From contig CM020505.1 in the NCBI GenBank assembly GCA_009823395.1, positions 3,035,129 through 3,099,128 on the forward strand: a stretch of 64,000 nt of DNA, in the 5' to 3' direction. Within the stretch, counting starts at the first letter, position 1; each line of letters begins with the position of its first letter. Source of the DNA: Thamnaconus septentrionalis. Lineage: Eukaryota > Chordata > Actinopteri > Tetraodontiformes > Monacanthidae. The notes beneath the pieces were generated by a model, which was not told the origin of the DNA, searched no databases, and saw only the letters and a program-made list of their open reading frames with translations. Made by a program: the position numbers and the translations under genes. Below, piece after piece: positions 55,855 through 64,000 of this stretch.

Positions 55855-56322
55855 CTACAGGTGCGTGTCAGTGAACATGGTGTGCTCTTGCTTGACAGAA
55901 CTTAAGGCCTTTATCGTGTCCACAAACTCCTCTTCCTCCACATACTGAAAGAGAACACAACGCATGGCATCAGGAGGCGTTAATAACACAACACACAGCT
56001 GATTAGACCACAAAGCATCAGAGAAACCAGGACACTTTAAAGGCCACATTTCCTCATATGTACGAACGGTGCACTCAGACCGTGTTACGTATTATTCAAC
56101 ATGAAACAAGACGTCTCACCAGCCCAGAATCCTGTCCCAGCGGGTTTTCCCAGCTTCCCTCGTCCATCATGAGGGACTTCCTGTCGATCAGCTGACTGAC
56201 GCTGCGGTGCAGGGAATGCTGGGAGTAGGACTGACCAAAGTCCGTCTGAGGGGGAACCCGCAATACTGGCATGGGGCTGAATCTGCTGCTGACTATCTTT
56301 GTGTCTGTTAGACCCTGGGGGC

Positions 56323-56353
<31 letters not shown>

Positions 56354-59300
56354 AAGAAAGAGAGAAGGAAAATATTCTATGTCAACGGTTGTTGTTGCTG
56401 AAAGCCTGTGTTAAAATATTCACTGTTCATCACTATTGAGTTGAAATCTGTATAAAATTCACTCAGAAACCGGTAGGGGGCGCTGTTTAGCAAGGATTGG
56501 ATGATAAGAACACTCCAGCTTTTAATGTTTGTCGTGAAAAAATCTGCTAAGTCTGGCTCATTGAACAGACTTCTGTCGTGGATTTAAACAATGTGAAGAA
56601 CAATATTGAACAGACTTTACCACACGTCTTACCTTGATAAAGCACAACAGAGCAGCCACGGCATGAGAATGATAAACGCTGCCGCACAACATGCAGACAA
56701 AGCATGCATGACACAAAAATGCACCCACACAAAGCCGCCATCCCCTACCTCAGTATACATAGTGTAGCTTTTCAGTATTATGTTGCTGATCTCAACACAG
56801 TCCGCTACAGTGTCAAACTGCGGGGGGACAGTAAAATCAACATTTAGGGGCTTTGATGGGAAAAGGAGGAAGGATTCTTACTGTGGGGCCACCGGGGGGC
56901 AGCGCGGAGCTGGAGTGATGCTTAGAGCACAACTCGGGACAAGACCTCTGAGGGGGAGAGAGCGGAGCGCACGTTGGAATACAGAGACACAGCCGTCCGA
57001 ATGTGAGAACAGAGAGAATAAATTGGAAATGATGAAGAAGAAACAGAGAGAGGATAAATAGATAAAGAGACTATATTGTCATTATTGGGCTAAAAGGTGT
57101 CATTTTATATTATATTTTTGGTTGCTGGTATGTCATGGGATTTCTCACAGTAAAATATGTGCTGTGGCTCAAAAAGGTTGGAATACACTGCTTTAAATGG
57201 TACTTAACAATTCAAAGTGTAAATATGGCATCATTGACTTCCTTCTGTATTTAACATTAAACGTGTGCGCAAGCGTCATTTACAACATTCCAACAGCCTC
57301 TCACCATGTACGCCTCACCACCAGCCTTTCTGGTCTTCTGCAGCATGACCAGCGGAGGGCGCTCTCTAGCTGAAGGATTCTTTCTCAGCGCTCTTGGGGA
57401 GGAGGAGGGGGGGGAAAAAAAAAAACGTCTGGTTATACAATTATAATCAATTTCTGTGATCAAATATGAGACAATGAGAGGATGCTGGTATCCACTCTGT
57501 GTGTGTGTGTGTGTGTGTGCGTGCGGTCCAGTGTGTTGCCATACCTCTGCAGCACGAGGCCCAGCAGTATGGCCAGGAGGAAGAGACCCAGCAGGGCCAG
57601 CAGCAAGATGAACCACAGCTCAGAGTAAACAGGGGTGGTTGACACGCTGACGCCCTGCTTCCCTCCATCCTCAGGCTCAGCCGCACCTGGGACACAACGA
57701 TGAACACAAAAAACACACACACAGAAACGGGACAAATTGCATATTTTCCAGATTCATTTTTTTTTTTATTTCTGAACACACAGAATCAGGCTGGATTATT
57801 TACAGGATGGCCTGCAGCGCTGCGTGTGTGTATGTGAGAGTGAGAGAGAGAGAGAGAGAGAGAGACTGTGTGTTACCTAATCCAGTTGCAGGGCTGTATC
57901 TGACAACAGGAGTACTGGCACTGCCGCTGCTGGTGGTGCAGGTCACCTGAAATGACAGAGCTGAGAGCAGCACAGAGACAAAGAGGCAGACAGTACTTTA
58001 GCTCAAGTTATACTGTATACCTTTTACATACACTTATTTAGATATGTAAATAAATGCACTTTATATGCAACTGTAACGGTGCAAATTTCCCCCATGTGGG
58101 ATGAATGAAGTCATTCCTATTCTCTCTCTTTTTTTTTTTTTTTACATTTCTGCAGTTGTATATTGCATTACATCCTATTCAAATGCCTGGTGTGACTAAC
58201 GCAAAGGTCGAGACTTTATCATGTACGCTTTTTAATATTGAGAGTGCCACTGGATATTCAGAGTGCGTCTCTTCTGTGTGCGGCTGGGTGAGTTTGTGGC
58301 CGCTCACCCTTCTGCGAGGTGCGGGGGACGTGGAGGAAGCTGTAGAAACCGCTGTAGACCCTCAGCCGGCTCTCGGTCACAGTGAACTCCTTCAGGTGGC
58401 CGTTGAGAGCGAAGGAGTGCGTCCAGTCCAGCCAGATGACCGTCAGGTTGCTGTCCACCGCGAACGGGGACACGTACTGGGGGGCTGAAGGAGGGAGAGG
58501 CGCAGGACGGCGGGTAGATTTTTTTTTTTCCTCATGGTTTTATTTGGTCGACCCGTGAACGCATCGTCTACCTTCACTGAGTGTGGTGACGCTGGTCCAG
58601 TTGGAGGCGGCGCTGCCCATGTTGTTGAAGCAGGCGGCCCTCAGCTGATAGGCCGAGTACGGCTGGAGGCCTGCACACACAATTTTTTATTTGTTTTAAA
58701 TTTCATTATTATTTTTTTATTTTTTTTCTCTACCTCACACACATTAACATACCTGATGTTAATGTCATGTCTTTGCTTTGTTTAAATTACTGTTGGGTCT
58801 ATCAGGGAGAGGTGATTTTAAACGCCACCTCACCTGCACATTTCTCGAACCTTTCTCTCTATTGTCACATTTGATCAATTTTATACCCATATGTGCAAAT
58901 AAAGAAAGAAAGTCAGATACTCGATCCAACCCCCTAATGTCTGAAAAGACCCTGGTATTTTTCGATCATGTCCTCCACATTACTTGCTTCACCCTCTTGT
59001 TCCTTGTACATCAAATGACTCACACAGCTGTGCAGTTCTAAACTTAGTTTTATACTATGGGCAAATTCTATTATTATTTTAAATGGTGTCATTTGATAGC
59101 ACTGCTCTTTTACTTTTTAAGCTTGAAAACAGGTTTCAGATCAAAGTGTACATGTATGTGTGACTGTGAATGGACCAGATATGAAGGACAAAGCAGAACC
59201 TGTCACATTGTAACTGCGGCGCTTTCCAAAGAAGGGGATTTGGACGGGTCCCTCGCTGCAGGGGATGGCCACAGGCTGGGGGGGTCCTGGGCAGGACGAC

Positions 59301-62300
59301 CTGAGATGGAGCTCGCAGCTGAGGCGAGAGAGACGGAAACCGGTCACGCACAGTCCACACTCTTGCCTGTTGGTTTCATCTGCGTCGTCTCTAAGGTTTC
59401 TATTCACCTTTCCACGACTCCATTAGGTTCCAGCGGCCCGTCCCACTCCATCTGAACGGAGCGGGAGGTGAGGGTGAGGGGCCGGGGGGGAGGCTGGCCG
59501 GCTGGTGGGGCAGCCAGGGTGCGGAGCTCGGCCACTGGACCCCGGCCACAGCACTGAGAGCAGACGACAGAGTCAGCAGTTAGTTCTCCAGCTGGAGCAG
59601 AACAGTTTTTGGAATAATTTCTATATGGACAGGTAAGCTTCTCCTTACCTGGTAGCAGGTGCAAGCCTCTACTCCGACCCAGTACTGGGTGTACGGCCGT
59701 AAATCATGAAGCGTCTGCTGCTGGGACGTACCCTCTGAGAGCTACAGACAGGGGGCAGTGGTGGTCAGAGAGACTAAGATTACGTTGCGATTATAAATAT
59801 TATACACATAGTCAGAGTTATATCAAGTCTATTTTTTGTTTATAATATATATATATATATATATATTTTTTACCAGAGTGTGGTTGTTGCGGTGCCATGA
59901 AAACACTCTGTACAGGCTCACGACACCGTTGGGCCGGGCCGGCGGGCGGATGTCCACCACCGCCGTGGTCGCTGTGACACGAAGGACAGCAGGTGGGGCG
60001 ACTCCCTCGGGCGGGCCGGGCCCTGTTCTCCCATTGGCCCATTCGCTGGCAGAGGAACCTGCTGAGTTCACAGCCCACACCTGGCAAACACACACACACA
60101 CACACACGGAGGAAGACTGAGGAGGGAGGAACGATGGGAAGCAACGACAGACACAAAGCAGGAAGCAGACAAACTTTTTCTGCCCCTCTCGCCATTAGAA
60201 TTTCCAATGCATTTTATTCACTCTTAATGATGAAAGCTTCTCTTAATGACCGGGTACCCACCAGATCACCTAAAGGATATAAGTCAATTCAGCGGACCAT
60301 CCATCACAACTACCATCAGCTGTGAGAGCAAAACCTTTTCAACATGCAAAGCTACACTAACATATCTGCATGACAATTACTTTTCACCTTCATCAAGGAG
60401 TTATTCTCACACACGCACACAAGCGCGCACGCTAATCTTATTTGTGTGCTTGCGTTGGATAGAATTAGAGGCTGTACACAGCAGCGGGTCAGGCAGGGTG
60501 GAGATTTGCATGTGTAAGTCATCTGTAGCCTGTCACAAGCAGTGCAGAAGGCAGATGGATGGGTCGCAGCTTTTCTCTTCAAAGTGTGTGTTTGCACGTG
60601 TGTGTGTGTGTGTGTGTGTGTGCGTGCGCATGCGTGCGATCGACACTCCGGTTTGTAGCGGTGAGCTTTTTTTTTTTTTGTTGTTGTTCACGTGCGCATG
60701 TGCTTGTGCATGCAGCCGTGCTAAGAGTTGAATTAACCTCAATAATAGTCAATTAGGCTGTGATCAATCAGACTGATTGATCTAAGTGACAGCGCAGATG
60801 GACTGAGAGGGAGAAAGAAGAGGACAGAGGGAGATGGAGAGAGTGGGGTGGGAAAAGAGGACAGGTGGACAAGACACAAGGGCTGGAAGTCAGGGTAGAG
60901 AAAAATAATAATCCTGGATTCATCTCAACCTACTTGGATGGAGACGCAGACTCAGTTGTTTCACTAGAGTTGGACTGATTCTGTGCTTGTGTTTTGCTCT
61001 CCGCACACGTCTTCAGTTCAGTGTTCTGGCTCCCCAACACAGACGCGTGCAACATACAAACAAGACCCTTCTGATGTAAACAATATTGCACATAGTTCGA
61101 TATTCTATGAAAAATATTATACAGAAAATTTCCCAACCAGTGGCTGACAGTGCCCACAGGGGTCCGAGTAGAACGACGAGGGGAACTGCTGAACTTTAAA
61201 TGTATTGGACTCAAGAGGTTCCTGGAGAAAACACTTCAGTGCAAATCTCATTTTCTTTACACTTCAGGCGTAAAGGCATAACTATGTATAATAATTGTTT
61301 TTTAATTTGTCTTTTTCTTCTTCAACAGTGGCACATATTTTCAGTGGCCAATTGTGCTGTATTTTGTGAGTGTGCAGGAAGAAGAGTGAAAGCGAGCAGG
61401 GGAGGGGTTTGGGGGATGGGAGGGGAATTTGGGGGAAGAGAGTGTGGTAGGCAAAGGTCATGCTGTCAGTCTGCCAATATCTATCATCTCCTCTGATGTG
61501 AAAGTATCAATAGTTTGTTATCAAATAGTCATGCGATCTTTACGAGTGCATAACATGGCACAGCAACTCGATGTGCATTTTATTATTTGATCAAATGATT
61601 AAATAACAGGACCATTTACAGAGGAATATTATAAATTTTTTAAATCTAAATTCAAGTTATGATTGTAATTGTCTTGTTTTGTAAACAGTGAATGCGCCAT
61701 GTGAAGTATTCTATCCTGAGATCTTCTCTCCATATATATTCTACAGTATTTCTGCTTCCAAAGTCCTAACTGTATATTTATTGAACAGTAATCTACAAGC
61801 TACTGCTATTATTTTAATGAATTATTATTTGGAGCACCACATTCTTGGAAGAGAGCACATAGAACGGATCCAAAGTATGTAATGTAATAGGCCAAGGAGG
61901 GAGTAAAAACCCCTCTGGCATCAGGTGAAGTCAGATTTTCTGCTCCTGTTGTGGTTTCTGTGAGAGTCTCGGCTTGACTTGTTGCCCAAATTAGAGTGAT
62001 AAAAAAATGTTCTACCCAGCAACAACCATGTTTTTTCCCTGGTAGCAACACAGTAAGAGCCTCCACGTGATGAAATGCTTTAGACTTGATTAACAAGTTT
62101 GCGCTGCACAGACAGCAGAGAGGGAAAGTTTCTAACCGAGTCCAGCTCAGATCACCTTGCCCTTGCTCCAGTACTAAAAGGTAAAGCTCATCTTCCCGCC
62201 CCTAAATCATCCATCCAGACTTTTTACTGCTTACTCCACTCTGCTCTCCCATTGGGCAGCGATTTGGCTTATTGGACACAAAATAAAAATATACGCTGTT

Positions 62301-64000
62301 AGCCGAAGTGGCAGCAGAGGAGCCGCCATGGCAACAAACGACTTCAGGGGCCTGGCAGACAGTATTTAAGTGTTTTTATTGGCCACTCGGACTGCGGAAT
62401 CGGTCCGCGCATTCTGATAGGCCCAGAGTGAATCTTGGCGGGTGCATCTACTCGAGGTGAAGGGGCTAAGTTGTGTGAAAGTGGGCAGTAATTAAAACCA
62501 AGCATAAAGCTGTCAATAGGAGCTTATGACCCAGTGTAATTAGCCTAATATGATTTCTCTCTCTGCACTGTGCCGCTGCTCTAAACTGAGCTGACTTATC
62601 GTCCTTGTGTACGCCTCAGACACAGAGGGAAAAGCCACGGAAGCCAGATGTGTGCACAGACAGATCACTGGCCAAATAGAGGCAGACAGGTAGACGGCAG
62701 GATAGACGGACGGACTGGCAGACAGACAGGCAAACACTGAGAAAATAAAACTTATCACTTTATATTTAACAGCAGCGTCAAGAGGAATCATTTTATCGTA
62801 GCATGTAGTCTTATTTTTCGGAACATCGGACTTATACACACACGTTACATGCACATACAAACACAGATAGGCACCGATGTGTACGTGTGTTAATGGACGT
62901 CACATACACATACACACACACCACCAGGTTCCTCGATCCTCGGGGGACGTGTAGCGGTCACCATTAAAAGGTCTTTCCAATACAAGCTCTGTTACCAAGG
63001 GGGCTAACAGTTAATTCGATTGGCTGGCTGGTAATCAGGAAGTGGGGTGCACTGAGGGCCCGGTGATTAATGGCTCTGTTACCCGCCCGTCATCTCCCAA
63101 AGCTCCTCCCTCCCCTCCCCTCCCTCCCCCCTGTCATAAATTAAGACCCTCGTAAATAAAGACGGCACCACAATCAGGCAAACTCAATCAATTACGCAGG
63201 TTCTCTGGCCTCGGACCGCATGTCTGACAGGCGGGAATGCTAATGTTATTGTTGCTTCCGACGGGCTAGCCTGTCAATTAGCATCCCAACGCAGTGCGCA
63301 ACAGCATGAAAATGGACCCCGTCATTTAACACCTGTCTGGTTACTTGGTTTCTGTCTGATTGTCTCTTTACACTCGCATGTGTGAGCACTAATGTATTAG
63401 ATGAAGTGTTTGCAAGTGTTGTGTGCAATATTTCTCTGTGAAGACCTGTCCCATATTTCTTTCGCACGAGTTTCGTTCCCAAAAATACAGTTAAAGATCA
63501 AAAAACAAACTTTAAGTTTGTCTCCACTGCAGTAGACAGGAGAAACATTTTCAATCTTTGAGGCTATTATGATTTATGAATCTCAAGTTTATAGTCATTT
63601 TGTTTTGGGATATTTAGACAGCATTTATTCTCCTGATTTAAATTTCCATATCAATATTTTAAAGATGACAGAATAGTAAAAAACCTCTAAAAAAATGTGT
63701 GTTTATCACGACCAGTGACTAGGGTTGCCACCTCCTAGAGTTTCAAATTTGGGACATCTCTCAAGTCTGTCGACGGATTTTTGATTTGAAATGCAAAGAG
63801 TGGCGTACCTGGTACTGGTGGACTGTATACGGCTGAAGTGCTTCATCTTTATATATGGTGGTGAGGTTCTTGCAGACTAGTGTGGCGCCGCCTCTGCCGA
63901 GGCTCTCAGCGGGATGTTCCAGCCGGCGGTACAACTCATAATGAAGGACTCTCCCATTTGGCTGAAGTGGAGGTGACCAGGTGAGCAAGAAGGTGGTCTG
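55855..64000 (-). CDS. ush2a: Usherin, C-terminal part (gene continues beyond the right edge)
   Basis: Huge matrix/transmembrane protein. Family knowledge: usherin forms ankle links in hair cells and periciliary links in photoreceptors. Exons in gene order: 64000-63809 (partial), 60080-59874, 59741-59649, 59553-59408, 59318-59200, 58670-58572, 58484-58308, 57960-57877, 57686-57545, 57392-57305, 56947-56882 (candidate), 56817-56749, 56314-56120 and 55944-55855. Phases agree throughout. Visible: fibronectin III modules (PPLQPNGRVLHYELYRR, VWAVNSAGSSASEW, PNGVVSLYRVFS, EACTCYQCCGRGPVAELRT), a transmembrane helix (LWFILLLALLGLFLLAILLG), the juxtamembrane RERPPLVMLQK, the tail HSLHRSVSQL, and the C-terminal PDZ ligand FTDTHL. 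The donor at 59199 (GTTCTG) is weak but the join gives a normal FN3 turn (SYNVTGLQPY). Confidence 0.95.
56326..56348. repeat. (GAAA)n microsatellite at a ush2a acceptor
   Basis: On the gene strand this reads (CTTT)n and leads directly into CCCCCAG at the acceptor of the exon that starts at 56314, serving as its pyrimidine tract. Confidence 0.9.
56470..56484 (+). promoter_or_regulatory. CTCF-like core motif in a ush2a intron
   Basis: CCGGTAGGGGGCGCT fits the CTCF core consensus at all fixed positions. It is intronic. Occupancy is not shown by sequence. Confidence 0.35.
57842..57865. repeat. (GA)n microsatellite
   Basis: A 24-base GA tract 11 bases beyond the donor of the ush2a exon ending at 57877. 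Confidence 0.95.
58070..58130 (+). mobile_element. Degenerate LINE-like 3' tail
   Basis: GTGCAAATTTCCCCCATGTG followed by GGATGAATGAAG and CT-rich DNA resembles the worn 3' end of fish L2/CR1-type retroposons (typically TTCCCC..TGTGGGA..AATAAAG). Only the tail is recognisable. It lies in a ush2a intron. Confidence 0.35.
59841..59866. repeat. (TA)n microsatellite
   Basis: A TA tract 8 bases after the donor of the ush2a exon ending at 59874. Confidence 0.9.
60081..63808 (-). other. ush2a: ush2a intron, no nested gene seen
   Basis: A 3.7-kb intron between two fibronectin III exons. It contains CA/TG repeats (about 60086-60108 and 60598-60622), GA-rich DNA and a TAAT/ATTA-rich non-repetitive block at about 63000-63300. 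The frames present follow repeats or are short. Confidence 0.8.

Overview
This is a stretch of vertebrate nuclear DNA, almost certainly from a ray-finned (teleost) fish. It has small GT-AG-spliced exons, very many CA/TG, GATA and AAT microsatellites, and several short inverted-repeat elements. Its five protein-coding genes match vertebrate orthologues and could be spliced by eye with every exon phase agreeing. I see no bacterial, viral, CRISPR or operon-like content.

Layout from left to right. 1-1120: intergenic, apart from a weak candidate terminal exon of a neighbouring gene. 1121-24159 (minus): fzd3, a Frizzled Wnt receptor, with 10 coding exons and a 14.1-kb first intron rich in repeats. 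24160-26160: fzd3 upstream region with CpG-rich DNA. 26169-30365 (minus): krtcap3, a small four-pass membrane protein, 6 exons, with a 1.7-kb 3' UTR. 30630-40420 (minus): nrbp1, a pseudokinase adaptor, 17 coding exons. 40420-42292: divergent intergenic/promoter region. 42293-53815 (plus): kctd3, a BTB plus WD40 protein, 19 coding exons. 54500-64000 (minus): the 3' end of ush2a (usherin), covering the last fibronectin III domains, the transmembrane helix, the cytoplasmic tail and the PDZ-binding C-terminus; the gene runs off the right edge.

The genes do not form one pathway. In human, KRTCAP3-NRBP1 (2p23), KCTD3-USH2A (1q41) and FZD3 (8p21) lie on three chromosomes, so the window joins three human synteny blocks. 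fzd3 acts in planar polarity/Wnt signalling, nrbp1 in protein turnover and trafficking, kctd3 as a BTB adaptor, and usherin in photoreceptor and hair-cell adhesion complexes.

The most interesting observations are at the level of splicing and structure. They include a phase-compatible alternative C-terminal exon in nrbp1, a GC-AG 81-bp intron in nrbp1 that is fully open in frame, 5S-rRNA-derived DNA ending beside an nrbp1 splice acceptor, and an extra phase-0 exon in the ush2a cytoplasmic tail. Others are TG repeats at three kctd3 acceptors, a perfect 36-bp palindrome, a 28-bp-arm hairpin in the krtcap3 3' UTR and three families of short inverted-repeat elements. All identities come from reading translations against remembered family sequences; no database search was run.
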